Assembly (NCBI RefSeq): GCF_023558375.1
Contig: NZ_CP083761.1
Span: 3,894,501-3,958,500, forward strand
Source of the DNA: Chroococcidiopsis sp. CCMEE 29
GTDB lineage: Bacteria; Cyanobacteriota; Cyanobacteriia; Cyanobacteriales; Chroococcidiopsidaceae
DNA: 64,000 bases
Direction: 5' to 3'
This document shows, piece by piece, positions 27,847 to 37,643 of this stretch. The position numbers were made by a program, and so were the translations under genes. Position 1 is the first letter of the stretch. Each line of letters opens with the position of its first letter. Below the pieces are notes generated by a model, which ran no database searches, was not told where the DNA came from, and was given only the letters and a program-made list of their open reading frames with translations.

Positions 27847-29559
27847 TTAGTGTTTACCTTGAAATACTCTCAGAGAAAGCACTGCTGCTGGTATGATTGC
27901 AGCTGTTTGTTCTTTAGATAAGTTTGTTAAAGCTCCAACCGCAGCGTCAAGCAAGCGAGCAGGCTTCAATTCATCCTTAACCAAGTTCCAGAGACGTTGG
28001 ACTTCTTCGGTATGGAGACGGTCATCTTCGGTGAGAGCTAAAACTAACTGCTGCCGGAGAAACTTACCTTCATCCGAGAGGAAATACTGCAAACCTAGTT
28101 GGGCTGTAGGCAGCAAATCGAAGTTTTCATCCGAGCGGGCGATCGCAATCAATTCTTCCAACCGCTGCCACTGGAATTTACCATCTTTAAACAACACATT
28201 TAGCAGCCGTCGTCGCAGTTCTGGAGTTTCCCCCTTGAGCAGTCGCCGCGCCACATATGGATATGACACCTCGACAATTTTGAAATTGGGGTTGAGGCTC
28301 AGGGCGATACCTTCCTGCGTTACCAAGGAACGAATAATCAGGGCAAACTTCGCTGGCACACGGAAAGGGTACTCGTACATCAACCCTGAGAAGGAGTCAG
28401 TGATGCTTTTAAAGTTAAAATCTCGCACGCTTTTGCCAATCGCATTCCCGAGTACAACTTCGAGTGCTGGCACGATGGGGCAAATATCTGTGTCTGGAGT
28501 TAGAAACCCTAGCTTCACCAAGTCTTCAGCTATCTCTGTGTAGTCTTTATTAACTAGATGTACAATTGCATCTACCAAAGTTTCTTTCGTGAATTCATCC
28601 AGCTGATCCATCATGCCAAAGTCAATGTATGCCATCCGACCATCAGGCATAGCAAACAAATTGCCTGGATGGGGGTCAGCATGGAAGAACCCGTGTTCCA
28701 GCAGTTGTTGCAGACCCGCTGTTACGCCAATTTCGATTAAGGTATCAGTGTCAAGTCCTGCTTCTTGAATGCGTTGAGTATCCGTGAGCTTAAATCCGTT
28801 AATCCACTCTAAGGTAAGGACACGGGGGCTGGTGTAGCGCCAGTAAATAGCTGGAACTTTGACATGGGGATCGTTACGGAAGTTAGTGGCAAATTTTTCA
28901 GCGTTCCGACCTTCGTTGAGATAATCAATCTCCTCAAACAACTTGGTGCCAAACTCGTCTACGATCATCGTCAGGTCGTGACCGAGATTTAGGGGAAGCC
29001 AAGGAGCCAACCATCCCGCTGCCCACCGGATCAAATAGAGGTCGAGTGTCAATAGAGGACGCAAGTTGGGGCGTTGCACCTTTACCGCGACTTCTTCACC
29101 GCTGTGGAGACGTGCTCGGTATACTTGACCCAGACTAGCAGCAGCAACCGGCTCAGTCGAAATTTGACTAAAGATGTCTTTAATGGAGCGAGCTAATTCA
29201 GTTTCAATTGTCTGGAAGGCGATCGCATTATCAAAGGATGGCAGTTGGTCTTGCAGTTTGACAAGTTCGTCTAAAAAATCTTTCCTTACCAGGTCAGGTC
29301 TTGTGGAGAGGGCTTGACCGATTTTGATAAACGTGGGACCAAGACGGGTGAGAATTTCCCTCAGCCGGGCAGCTCGTCTTAACTTGTTCTGCTCAACTTG
29401 ATTTTGCCATTCGTCCCACTTCAGACCCAGAATAAATCCAGCAAACAACCAGATAATTCTAAAAGCTCGCCATAAAAGTAGCCAAGGACGGTAGCGGTAG
29501 TGTTGAGCGATCGCTTCCGCATCATAACGCCTTAGCTGAGCAAGTTGATACTGACCCAC
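27847..29559 (-). CDS. ABC1/UbiB family atypical kinase
   Basis: A 570-residue member of the ABC1K family. The signature KxGQ segment reads FIKIGQALSTRPDL (about 97-110). PVAAASLGQVYRARL is the Ala-rich loop, EVAVKVQRPNL holds the invariant Lys, FHADPHPGNLFAMPDG holds catalytic Asp-Asn, and YIDFGMM is the DFG equivalent. Two hydrophobic segments lie near residues 25-45 and the C-terminus. Such proteins support plastoquinone and tocopherol metabolism in cyanobacteria. Confidence 0.9.
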   Translation of the reverse strand: MGQYQLAQLRRYDAEAIAQHYRYRPWLLLWRAFRIIWLFAGFILGLKWDEWQNQVEQNKLRRAARLREILTRLGPTFIKIGQALSTRPDLVRKDFLDELVKLQDQLPSFDNAIAFQTIETELARSIKDIFSQISTEPVAAASLGQVYRARLHSGEEVAVKVQRPNLRPLLTLDLYLIRWAAGWLAPWLPLNLGHDLTMIVDEFGTKLFEEIDYLNEGRNAEKFATNFRNDPHVKVPAIYWRYTSPRVLTLEWINGFKLTDTQRIQEAGLDTDTLIEIGVTAGLQQLLEHGFFHADPHPGNLFAMPDGRMAYIDFGMMDQLDEFTKETLVDAIVHLVNKDYTEIAEDLVKLGFLTPDTDICPIVPALEVVLGNAIGKSVRDFNFKSITDSFSGLMYEYPFRVPAKFALIIRSLVTQEGIALSLNPNFKIVEVSYPYVARRLLKGETPELRRRLLNVLFKDGKFQWQRLEELIAIARSDENFDLLPTAQLGLQYFLSDEGKFLRQQLVLALTEDDRLHTEEVQRLWNLVKDELKPARLLDAAVGALTNLSKEQTAAIIPAAVLSLRVFQGKH

Positions 29560-29848
29560 GCCTTAATTTGCCTCTTGCAACTGAGATCTTTACTTTGGTG
29601 TTTTCTAAGGAGCGCGACGAACCACAAGCCAGTTACGACTAAAATTTAGTGGTCGTTTTCCATCTAAAACATTTAATTTTTAGCATTTCCAGGCAGCCAT
29701 TTAGCTGCATCAGCTAAATGGACTAACTGTTGCTTTTTATCTTTTTTAATTATATTAAATAAAAGTACAAAGAATTTATTAAGAAAGATTAAGGGGGAGA
29801 GCCAAAAGGCTGAATTTACACTTCATACTTTGATTGCTCCCCTGCACC

Positions 29849-32488
29849 TCAACCTTTGACCGAAGACTTAGCTTCCAGATCCTCTAGGCGGCTTTTGAGT
29901 TCCTGATTCGCTTTTTTGAGCTGTTCAAGTTCTTCCCGTACCTGTTTGACCGCTTGGTCAGTGCCAGAACTTTTTTGCACCTTAGAAATTGCTTCTTCTG
30001 CCATGCGACGCACGCGACCATCTGGTGTTTGGTCAGCTAAAGAGCGCAGAATACCGATTGCTTTAGGAGTTTCCATTTGTCCCAGTGCAATCACTACCGC
30101 GACTTGAGTTAAGAAGAAAGTTTCCCTAGCAAGTTCTGCTAATCGGTCCAAAATCCGTTCCAAATTGACCGGGGTTTGACCAGTAGAGATAGTTCCCAGT
30201 GCCCGAATTGCTGATAAGCGCAGTGCTTGCGGTTCACCTAGTCTGGTGTATTCCAGAATTAGTTCTAGTGCAGCTTCCGAGGTTTTCAGCTGACTTAAAC
30301 CAGCGATCGCACCTGAGCGCACCACCTCATTCCAACCAGCCCTTTTCTCTAAAACAGTTTTGAGCAGCTTCAACACCTTCTCTTCTTTAGGCTTCTCATC
30401 TAGGCTTGCCGCTGCAATTCCCCCGATCGCTTTAGTGGCTGCTGCCTCAACATAGTAGCTGGCATCGCCATTCTCCACCAACGGTTTCAGAGCCTTATAG
30501 GTGTCATGTATCTTAATATTGGCAAGGGATTCAACCACAGCTCGGCGTACCAAGGCGTTTTCATCTTGCAACCCAGGCAATAACTGATCAAATGCCTGAT
30601 CGAGCTTAATTTCTGCCAGTTGTTTTGCCACTTCTACCCGAACTCCCCAAAAGCGATCGCGCTTCAAAGCAGTTGAAAGCGCCTTCACTGCCTCTAATCC
30701 ACCTTTTTTCGCTAAAGCCTCAGCTGCATAAATGCGAGAAATTGGGTCAGGATCAAATTCTAGTTGCGCTTTTAGTTCTGGCAGTGGATATTCCAAAAAA
30801 ACCGTTTTCAAGAAATTATTTCCAGCATCAAAGCTGACAAACTGGGGTTTTTCCTCTAGAGGGAAGTAAAAACTTTGTTCCCGTTCATTAACCCTTACAG
30901 TAAAGGTTTTAAAGTGAGGAGTAAGTTCTCCTCCTGCTTCCCCTGCTCCCCCTGTCTCCCCTGCTTGCTTCTGGGTATAACCAAAATTAATGGGAATTTT
31001 GAGGTCAAACAGTTCACTGCTGCCGTTATTGCCTTCTTTGGCTTGGGTTTGAGTAACTGTAACCTTAGCCAGCTGACTATCTCCATCCCAAGAGTAAGTA
31101 ACTTTGAAATCAGGATGACCGCCGCGATAAACGTACTGGTCAAATAGAAATAGGAAATTACGCCCAGTTGCCTTTTCAATTGCTCTTAATAAATCGACGG
31201 TTTCTACGGTTTTATGGGCATTGTCTTGAACGAAGGTGTGAATTGCCTGCCAAAACAACTCGTCTCCCAACTCGGCTCGGATCATGTGGTAAACACAGGA
31301 GCCTTTTTCGTAGAGGTGACGGTCATACAGTTCGATCGCTTCCCGGTAGACATGGGTAACAATTGGGCGACGGTAGCGGCTACTGTCCTCGTTAATATAG
31401 TTGCGAGCCTCTAGCAAACGGTAGTAAGCTGCATCCTCAGCGCCATACTCCTGTTCTGTCCACATCACTTCAGAGTAAGAAGCCATGCCTTCTTTGATCC
31501 AGGCATGAGACCAATGCTTGATCACAACCAAATCCCCAAACCATTGGTGTGCTAGTTCGTGAGCCACCAAGCTTTCAGTCATGCGGTTATCCAACGCCGC
31601 TCGTTCATCTAGTAAACAACGGTCAGTCAACAGGGTGGTGGAGGTGTTTTCCATGCCTCCAAAAATAAAGTCATCAACGCAGACTTGGGCGTATTTGGGA
31701 AAGGCGTAGGGATAGCCATACTTGTCGCTGAAGAACTCAATCATGCGGGGCGTTTTGCCCATGCTACGCCGAGCATCTTCCTCTCGTCCCTTTTCCACAT
31801 AGTAAGTTACTGGTTTACCGTTCCACTCATCCTGAATCTCGGCGAAGTCTCCTACCGCCAGGGTCATTAAGTAGGAGGGATGGACTTGCTCTTGAGACCA
31901 GTGGTAAATTTTATAGTCGCCATCTTCCTCCGTATGAATCAGCCGCCCGTTGGAGATAGCGATTAAAGGTTTAGGGACTCTAACCCGAATTTCTGAAGTC
32001 GCTAGTTGACCTGGGTAGTCGAAGCAGGGAAACCAGAAGCGGGAGTCTTCATCTTCTCCTTGAGTCCAAACTTGAGTAGGTTTGTTGGGATAGTGTTTAT
32101 CAGGAGCAATAAAGTAGATGCCGCGTTGAGGTTTTTCGATCGAGTAAGCGATCGCCATCTGGATCGACTTGCCAATCTGTGTGGGTGTAGAAAGTTGAAT
32201 CTGCAACTGGGAACCGTCGTAATCAAACGTTTGCTGCACGTTGTCAACTTGCACAGATTGGATATTCAGGTTAACCGCATCCAATATCAATCGATCAATG
32301 CCATTGCGGATTGGTTTTAGCTGGATAGTGCAAGTGCCGTTATAACTCTGGTTAGGAATATCTAAGTTGAGGTCTAGGAAAATATGCTCAACCTGTCCAG
32401 GGCGATCGGGGTTGTAGTGGGGTTTTGCCCCTGGTAATTCAAAGGATCTATGGCGGCTATTTTCTACATCAAAATAAGACTGCGGCAT
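29849..32488 (-). CDS. M1 family zinc aminopeptidase with HEAT-repeat C-terminus
   Basis: An 879-residue peptidase. GGMEN (277-281) recognises the peptide N-terminus, HELAHQW (310-316) and Glu333 in WIKEGMAS bind zinc, and the catalytic Tyr probably lies further on. The last 300 residues are HEAT-like repeats (ALVRRAVVESLANI and similar), followed by a short coiled coil at the C-terminus (EELEQLKKANQELKS). A low-complexity insert, AGETGGAGEAGGE, comes from a purine/pyrimidine repeat near 30919-30975. No signal peptide is seen, so it is probably cytoplasmic. Confidence 0.9.
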   Translation of the reverse strand: MPQSYFDVENSRHRSFELPGAKPHYNPDRPGQVEHIFLDLNLDIPNQSYNGTCTIQLKPIRNGIDRLILDAVNLNIQSVQVDNVQQTFDYDGSQLQIQLSTPTQIGKSIQMAIAYSIEKPQRGIYFIAPDKHYPNKPTQVWTQGEDEDSRFWFPCFDYPGQLATSEIRVRVPKPLIAISNGRLIHTEEDGDYKIYHWSQEQVHPSYLMTLAVGDFAEIQDEWNGKPVTYYVEKGREEDARRSMGKTPRMIEFFSDKYGYPYAFPKYAQVCVDDFIFGGMENTSTTLLTDRCLLDERAALDNRMTESLVAHELAHQWFGDLVVIKHWSHAWIKEGMASYSEVMWTEQEYGAEDAAYYRLLEARNYINEDSSRYRRPIVTHVYREAIELYDRHLYEKGSCVYHMIRAELGDELFWQAIHTFVQDNAHKTVETVDLLRAIEKATGRNFLFLFDQYVYRGGHPDFKVTYSWDGDSQLAKVTVTQTQAKEGNNGSSELFDLKIPINFGYTQKQAGETGGAGEAGGELTPHFKTFTVRVNEREQSFYFPLEEKPQFVSFDAGNNFLKTVFLEYPLPELKAQLEFDPDPISRIYAAEALAKKGGLEAVKALSTALKRDRFWGVRVEVAKQLAEIKLDQAFDQLLPGLQDENALVRRAVVESLANIKIHDTYKALKPLVENGDASYYVEAAATKAIGGIAAASLDEKPKEEKVLKLLKTVLEKRAGWNEVVRSGAIAGLSQLKTSEAALELILEYTRLGEPQALRLSAIRALGTISTGQTPVNLERILDRLAELARETFFLTQVAVVIALGQMETPKAIGILRSLADQTPDGRVRRMAEEAISKVQKSSGTDQAVKQVREELEQLKKANQELKSRLEDLEAKSSVKG

Positions 32489-32531
32489 GGTGAGAGGGAA
32501 CCTGTAATACTAAAAGGTATTGCCTTGAACT

Positions 32532-32621
32532 ATAGCAATCTGATTGATTTGTAGGGCAGGCTTCCAGCCTGTACAGGCAAGATGCCCATCCCACATCTCA
32601 CAACTTATTTAGTATTGCTAT
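32532..32621. repeat. short element with inverted ends (MITE-like)
   Basis: ATAGCAAT (32532-32539) and ATTGCTAT (32614-32621) are inverted ends. GGCAGGCTTCCAGCCTG inside can fold as a hairpin. It sits between the divergent aminopeptidase and mscL genes. Confidence 0.6.
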
Positions 32622-32781
32622 GGTTAAAAAACATCTGGATTCTATTGTTTCCAGCCTAACGCCTTCCTCTTCTCAGCTGCAAAATCTTTTGCTCAGCCTA
32701 AATTAGTTAGATATTTCTTCCTGAGGAATGGCGACGTAATACAATACCGCCATCCGTGATTGAGAGGAAAGACTCAAAGCA

Positions 32782-33228
32782 ATGGCTGTAGGACGTAGTA
32801 GAAGGGCGGCAACTGGATTTATCCGAGATTTTCAGGAATTTGCCCTGAAGGGAAATGTGATAGATCTAGCGATCGCTGTGGTCATTGGGGCAGCATTTGG
32901 TAGGATTGTCACTGCTTTTACAGAGGACATCATCATGCCGTTGCTGAATCCTCTGCTGGCAGTAACAGGAAAAGAGTGGCGGGAGTGGACTATTCCGCCT
33001 GGGGTTAGAATCGGCGATTTTTTAGGTACTGTCCTTGATTTTTTGATTGTTGCTTTGGCTTTGTATTTAGCAATTCGGGCGATCGCCAGATTCAAACGCA
33101 AAGAAGAAATGGCTCCACCAGCACCCACAGAAAAAGAGTGTCCTTACTGTTTGGAAAAAGTGCCGCTTGCAGCAACTCGCTGTCGTGCCTGCACTTCAGA
33201 ATTAAAACCCGAAGCTCCGGTAGTATGA
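32782..33228 (+). CDS. mscL: large-conductance mechanosensitive channel with C-terminal zinc ribbon
   Basis: A 148-residue MscL. The N-terminal helix FIRDFQEFALKGNVIDLAIA and the pore segment AVVIGAAFGRIVTAF are conserved, and a second membrane segment lies at about 78-101. It opens on membrane tension to release osmolytes. The C-terminus after residue 118 is unusual: CPYCLEKVPLAATRCRAC has Cys at 120, 123, 134 and 137, a zinc-ribbon pattern in place of the usual helical bundle. Confidence 0.92.
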   Translation: MAVGRSRRAATGFIRDFQEFALKGNVIDLAIAVVIGAAFGRIVTAFTEDIIMPLLNPLLAVTGKEWREWTIPPGVRIGDFLGTVLDFLIVALALYLAIRAIARFKRKEEMAPPAPTEKECPYCLEKVPLAATRCRACTSELKPEAPVV

Positions 33229-33297
33229 TTAGTAGCGTTATAGATCAAATGCTTGGGCGGGGATTGTCGTTCTAAAGCTGTTTTATTAACTTGACTT

Positions 33298-34215
33298 ATG
33301 ACTACCGTTGTCAATACTGCCCCTGGATTAGCTTCCCGCTTGGTTAACAAAGTGCTGGCAATCAAACCTTTAGCCAACCTTGCCAAACATCAAGCTCGTC
33401 AGATGATGATTAAACGCGCGGAGAAAATTGGAGTACCTTGGACAAAGGAAGTCCAGGCGCTGCGCTCCCACGATTGGGAAAGCCACCTGTCTCAGGTACA
33501 AAACCCTCAGCTCAACTACCCAGACTACTACCTCCGCTCGTTTCACGCTTATGAACAAGGCAATCTTAACTGGGATGCCGCTTTAGAGGTGGAGGTTGCA
33601 GCTTATGCTGTCCATGCAGGAATTTGGTCGAATACTGGCGCAAAAGGTGATCCCATGCTGCGCCAGAGTTATCACGACATCCTTAAAAGCAAAATTGCCG
33701 ACGAACCGCGAGACATTCTGGATTTAGGATGCAGTGTGGGCATGAGTACGTTTGCCCTCCAGAAGGTTTATCCCCAGGCTAAGATTACTGGCTTGGACTT
33801 GTCACCCTATTTTCTCGCTGTTGCTCATTACCGCTCTCAGCAGCGTCATGCTCAAATTAATTGGGTGCATGCGGCAGCTGAATCAACTAGGTTACCAGCA
33901 GGCTCGTTTGATTTAATCTCTGCTTTTTTGATGTTCCATGAACTACCCCAGTCAGCAACCTGGCAGATTTTCCGTGAGGCGCGGCGGGTACTGCGTCCAG
34001 GTGGATATTTGGCAATGATGGATATGAATCCCCAGTCAGAAATTTATGGCAAGATGCCACCCTACATTCTGACTTTACTTAAAAGTACCGAGCCTTATTT
34101 AGATGAGTATTTCACGTTGGATATTGAACAGGCACTAGTCGAAGCAGGTTTCAAGGCTCCCACTATTACTAGTAACAGCCCCCGCCATCGCACTGTGATT
34201 GCCCAGTTGGGATAA
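33298..34215 (+). CDS. class I SAM-dependent methyltransferase
   Basis: A 305-residue protein. Motif I is DILDLGCSVGMSTF (about 138-151), then ITGLDLSPYFL binds the adenosyl ribose, and LISAFLMFHELPQ and RRVLRPGGYLAMMDM are later methyltransferase motifs. The first 110 residues form an extra helical domain. The acceptor is unknown. Ten bases separate it from the PrsW gene downstream. Confidence 0.85.
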   Translation: MTTVVNTAPGLASRLVNKVLAIKPLANLAKHQARQMMIKRAEKIGVPWTKEVQALRSHDWESHLSQVQNPQLNYPDYYLRSFHAYEQGNLNWDAALEVEVAAYAVHAGIWSNTGAKGDPMLRQSYHDILKSKIADEPRDILDLGCSVGMSTFALQKVYPQAKITGLDLSPYFLAVAHYRSQQRHAQINWVHAAAESTRLPAGSFDLISAFLMFHELPQSATWQIFREARRVLRPGGYLAMMDMNPQSEIYGKMPPYILTLLKSTEPYLDEYFTLDIEQALVEAGFKAPTITSNSPRHRTVIAQLG

Positions 34216-34225
34216 ATTCAACTGA

Positions 34226-35179
34226 GTGGGCAGCTTACAGCTGGTATTTTGGGCAGTTATTCCACCGCTTTTACTGCTTTTTTACTACTATCGCCGCGTT
34301 TCCTCGGGATCACCTCTGCTCCAGCTGCTACTATGCTTTGGATTTGGGATTTTATCAGGCTTGGTAGCGCTGGGGTTGGAGTGGGGGTTTGAGCATTTAG
34401 CTAACAGATTTTGGGATTGGGATAGAATCACCCGTTCTCTAGCTGGAATTGCCTTGCGCCAACTGGTGGAAGTTGGTCCGATTGAAGAAGGTAGCAAGTT
34501 AGGTGGCGTATTGTTGTTTCAATACGCGATCGCCTCTAGGCGTTCTACCTCAGTGCGCCCTACTACTATATTTCTGTTCACCATCGCGATCACGCTGGGA
34601 TTTACTGCTGAGGAAAACTGGGTTTATCTTACCAACGGCACGGCATCGGTTGTCGATCGCTTAATTGGTACTCCAGTCCACGCAATGTTTTCTGCACCGT
34701 GGGGTTATGCCCTTGGAGTAGCCAACTCTCCAATTCGTAGGAGAGGATTTATTGCCGCTTGGGTGAATGCTGTAATTTGTCACGCTCTGGTGAATGTTTT
34801 ATCCAGTGCTTGGCGTTATTCTCCACCACTCCGTTTCCTGAGTTATAGTTTATTTCCATTTCTGTTGTGGATGTTTTGGCGGCTGGAGGCATTACTGCGT
34901 AGATTGCAGAGAAAGCCGCCAATTATCCTGATTTCTGGTCTTGTACCTATCCAGCATTATTGGCAGCGGGGTTTAGTGCTATTTGCCCTGATGCTTGGTG
35001 GTAATGCCATTTTTGGCTTTTTTCTCCTGGCAACCAGCCTCAGTCCTTTGAGTCTATCCCAACTATTTTACCCAGATGTTTGGTGGTTTTTAGTTAGCCG
35101 TTTTGTACTTAATCTGATTCCCGGACTCATAGCCTGGGGAATTTACTGCTATTTACGACGCTCATCTGGTCGCTTATAG
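34226..35179 (+). CDS. PrsW family intramembrane protease
   Basis: Starts at GTG. The 317-residue protein has about eight membrane segments. VGPIEEGSKLGG (the EExxK motif), GFTAEENWVY (ExxxY) and HAMFSAPWGYALG hold the family's active-site residues. PrsW proteases cleave anti-sigma factors in other bacteria; the target here is unknown. It lies close behind a methyltransferase gene and converges on cynS. Confidence 0.82.
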   Translation: MGSLQLVFWAVIPPLLLLFYYYRRVSSGSPLLQLLLCFGFGILSGLVALGLEWGFEHLANRFWDWDRITRSLAGIALRQLVEVGPIEEGSKLGGVLLFQYAIASRRSTSVRPTTIFLFTIAITLGFTAEENWVYLTNGTASVVDRLIGTPVHAMFSAPWGYALGVANSPIRRRGFIAAWVNAVICHALVNVLSSAWRYSPPLRFLSYSLFPFLLWMFWRLEALLRRLQRKPPIILISGLVPIQHYWQRGLVLFALMLGGNAIFGFFLLATSLSPLSLSQLFYPDVWWFLVSRFVLNLIPGLIAWGIYCYLRRSSGRL

Positions 35180-35188
35180 GTAGCCTTG

Positions 35189-35632
35189 CTACCACTTTTT
35201 GTATGGCAAGAACTTGCCACTCATGATGACTTTGACGCGATCGCCTTTCGGATCTTCTTCCTTTTCTATATCCAGTGTGAAGTCAATGGCACTCATAATG
35301 CCGTCCCCAAACTTCTCATGAATGACCGCTTTGATCGGCATCCCATATACCTGCATAATTTCGTAGAAACGATAAATTAGCGGATCTGTTGGGATTACTG
35401 GCTCTAAAGAACCTTTCAGGGGAGGTTCAATCAAGGATTGAGCTAATTCTGGAGGCAACCCCAGGGCAGAAACAATTTTGCTAGCCTCATCTTCAGAAGC
35501 GCTAGCCTGACGATAGATGACCGAGGCAATCCACACTTCATCACGATCGACAGCTGTTTCTAAATCGGCAAAGGTCATGCCCTTTTCTTTCTTGGCAGCC
35601 AAAAGCTTTTCAGTAATTGCTGAAATTACCAT
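35189..35632 (-). CDS. cynS: cyanate hydratase (cyanase)
   Basis: The start is taken at the ATG at 35632, giving about 147 residues, the usual family length; an upstream start at 35662 adds ten. The N-terminal helix-turn-helix-like domain is followed by the catalytic domain, with [11 protein letters not shown] (Arg and Glu) and [14 protein letters not shown] (Ser). It converts cyanate and bicarbonate to CO2 and ammonia. Confidence 0.93.
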   Translation of the reverse strand: MVISAITEKLLAAKKEKGMTFADLETAVDRDEVWIASVIYRQASASEDEASKIVSALGLPPELAQSLIEPPLKGSLEPVIPTDPLIYRFYEIMQVYGMPIKAVIHEKFGDGIMSAIDFTLDIEKEEDPKGDRVKVIMSGKFLPYKKW

Positions 35633-35671
35633 TAAAATCTCCGGAATGCTTTTTCTCAACAATTAGTCGTA

Positions 35672-35799
35672 ATATCAAATCCGGTTGATTGCCCATGATT
35701 TGGCAGCCCTCACCCCGCCTCCGGCACCCCTCTCCCAAGCTTGGGAGAGGGGCAGGGGGTGAGGGCGAGATCTTACAGTCATTTAAGCGGATTTGATAT
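35672..35799. mobile_element. 128-bp MITE-like palindromic element
   Basis: Perfect 12-bp inverted ends, ATATCAAATCCG (35672-35683) and CGGATTTGATAT (35788-35799), enclose a strong GC-rich hairpin centred on AAGCTT near 35740 (CTCTCCC/GGGAGAG and outward). It carries no gene. Confidence 0.8.
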
Positions 35800-35901
35800 A
35801 ATTACAGCGCTTGTTTTAGAATTTCGCAGTATTTTTTAATACTAAATTACTGCTAAAAGCCTGGAAGTTACGTTCGTTTGTGCAGCAATATGTGTGACTA
35901 T

Positions 35902-36774
35902 CTACACCTGCGTCAGCACTGGTTCACTTGCCGCTGTACTGCTTGAGGCTAATTCTGGTTGAGTGCAGTAAACTTCGCAGGAGTTATTAGGACTTTCAAT
36001 CAGCTTGACTTTGTGTAATTCCGCTCCTAGTTGCCGAATGGGCTGTTGCAGTAGGCTAGAGATGCGAACTGCGATGTTTTCAGCGGTGGGAATAACTTCA
36101 GTAAAGTAGGGAATGTCTTTGTTTAAGAAAGTGTGGTCGAATGGCTCCAGCACCAAGTCTTCAATTACCTGATTTAACACACCTAAGTCAATAATCATCC
36201 CGGTGCGTGGGTCAATTTCGCCTTTGACGGTTACTTCCAGGTGGTAGTTATGTCCGTGACCGTTGGGACGAGCACATTTACCGTAAATCTCAAAGTTTTC
36301 TTTGTCGCTGAGATCGGGATGAGCTAGCCGATGAGCGGCGCTAAAGTGAGTGCTGATGCTGAGGTAAGCTTCCATTCCGTTTCCTAGATAATCGGCCCAA
36401 AGTTCCGGATGTTCAAATAGTTGCACTTTGACTAGCGGTAAGTGAGGTGCCAGCCGCTGCCAGATAACCCGTGCAATGTGCTCAGTCGTGGGCAAGGTTT
36501 GTTGAAATTCTGGCCAAACATCGTTGAGATAGGAAAAATCAAGCTGACTAGTGACTTCCTGCTTAATTACTTGCTTAACTTCCGATAGGTTCTGCACCAT
36601 GCCGTATTGATCTAACTCCCCGGCTATAGAGACAAACAAGACGTAGTTGTGTCCATGCCCTGGAGCGCGGGTGCAAAGGCTAAATTTCTGAAGGTTCTCT
36701 GCTTCGCTCAGTTCTGGCAACCAATATCGGTGGCTAGCTGAGAATTGAGCGCGGCGATTAACGATACATTGCAT
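35902..36774 (-). CDS. tandem 6-pyruvoyl-tetrahydropterin synthase/QueD-like protein
   Basis: The start is the ATG at 36774; the TTG at 36786 is less likely. The protein of about 290 residues is a duplication of the PTPS fold. Domain 1 has FSASHRYW and CTRAPGHGHNY; domain 2 has FSAAHRLAH and CARPNGHGHNY. Each keeps the zinc histidines and a Cys before HGH, and both carry a late Glu (FEHPELW, IESPNNSCEV). The family makes 6-carboxytetrahydropterin for queuosine or tetrahydropterin products. Two domains in one chain may form the ring of subunits differently. Confidence 0.85.
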   Translation of the reverse strand: MQCIVNRRAQFSASHRYWLPELSEAENLQKFSLCTRAPGHGHNYVLFVSIAGELDQYGMVQNLSEVKQVIKQEVTSQLDFSYLNDVWPEFQQTLPTTEHIARVIWQRLAPHLPLVKVQLFEHPELWADYLGNGMEAYLSISTHFSAAHRLAHPDLSDKENFEIYGKCARPNGHGHNYHLEVTVKGEIDPRTGMIIDLGVLNQVIEDLVLEPFDHTFLNKDIPYFTEVIPTAENIAVRISSLLQQPIRQLGAELHKVKLIESPNNSCEVYCTQPELASSSTAASEPVLTQV

Positions 36775-36786
36775 GAGCGCTGCCAA

Positions 36787-36816
36787 TTTGGGATTTTAGA
36801 TTTTAGATTTTGGATT
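36787..36816. repeat. dispersed AT-rich repeat copy
   Basis: GGATTTTAGATTTTAGATTT matches copies at 15983, 18043, 18164, 23453, 42336, 51366 and 52497. Confidence 0.8.
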
Positions 36817-36905
36817 GAGAAATTGCTGCTATGTAAAATTTCGTAAACTTGCTCTGCTATCAGGATAAATCAATTTACGTCTAACTCAAAACTCAAAACT
36901 ATTAT

Positions 36906-37628
36906 TTAAGCGATCGCCTCTATAGAAACTTGGGCTTCGCAATGCAATCCAGCGGCAATGCGGAAGAGTTCTTGACCCATGTGCAGGTAGTATTCATCAT
37001 AGTTGAGGTGGAAGTAATTCAACTCGTCCAACCCATCTCCCACCTGATTAAGGCAGTAATAAAGGTGAACTGCAACTCCAGCTACACTGGGGGGATTAGG
37101 CATGGAACGAAAAGCCCGCTGAGCCTCCTTCAGCCAGTCCCGACAAGTTTCTAGATAAGCTTGAAATTCTTCTAGCAGTTCATCATCAAATGGATCAGCC
37201 GCTAATGCCTCAATTTGCTCTTCCAGGGAATTGAGAATGCGACAGAGTAGGCGATTAACTGGCTGATAAACCTGGTGCAGCCATTGTTCCAGTTGCTCAT
37301 CAGCATCTCGTCCAGTTGGACGTGAGGCGTGGTATTGGTTTTGGGCAGTTGTTGTTCGCTGTTGCTGTCCGCGGTGGAAACCGCCATTTGAGTAACTCTG
37401 GCAGGTGGATGCGTTTACTTGCAGTTGCCGATCGTAGGAGCGCCGACTTTGATTATCACCCAAGACCTCATATGCCGCATTAATGCGAATAATTTGTTCG
37501 TTATCTGCTGTGTCCTGATTGCTATCAGGATGAAACAGCTTTACCAAGCGGCGATAGGCTTGCTTAATCTCCGCTTGGCTGGCACGAGGATGAATGTGTA
37601 GGGTTTCGTAGTGGTTAGAATCGACCAT
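36906..37628 (-). CDS. J-domain protein
   Basis: A 240-residue protein. The J domain is at about residues 5-67 with HPD in LVKLFHPDSNQ, which stimulates DnaK. There is no Gly/Phe-rich or zinc-finger domain. Residues 90-235 are mostly helical with many Leu, Glu and Tyr and have no known domain that I recognise. It lies 15 bases from cysK on the same strand. Confidence 0.85.
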   Translation of the reverse strand: MVDSNHYETLHIHPRASQAEIKQAYRRLVKLFHPDSNQDTADNEQIIRINAAYEVLGDNQSRRSYDRQLQVNASTCQSYSNGGFHRGQQQRTTTAQNQYHASRPTGRDADEQLEQWLHQVYQPVNRLLCRILNSLEEQIEALAADPFDDELLEEFQAYLETCRDWLKEAQRAFRSMPNPPSVAGVAVHLYYCLNQVGDGLDELNYFHLNYDEYYLHMGQELFRIAAGLHCEAQVSIEAIA

Positions 37629-37643
37629 TCAACCACTTTAGCG

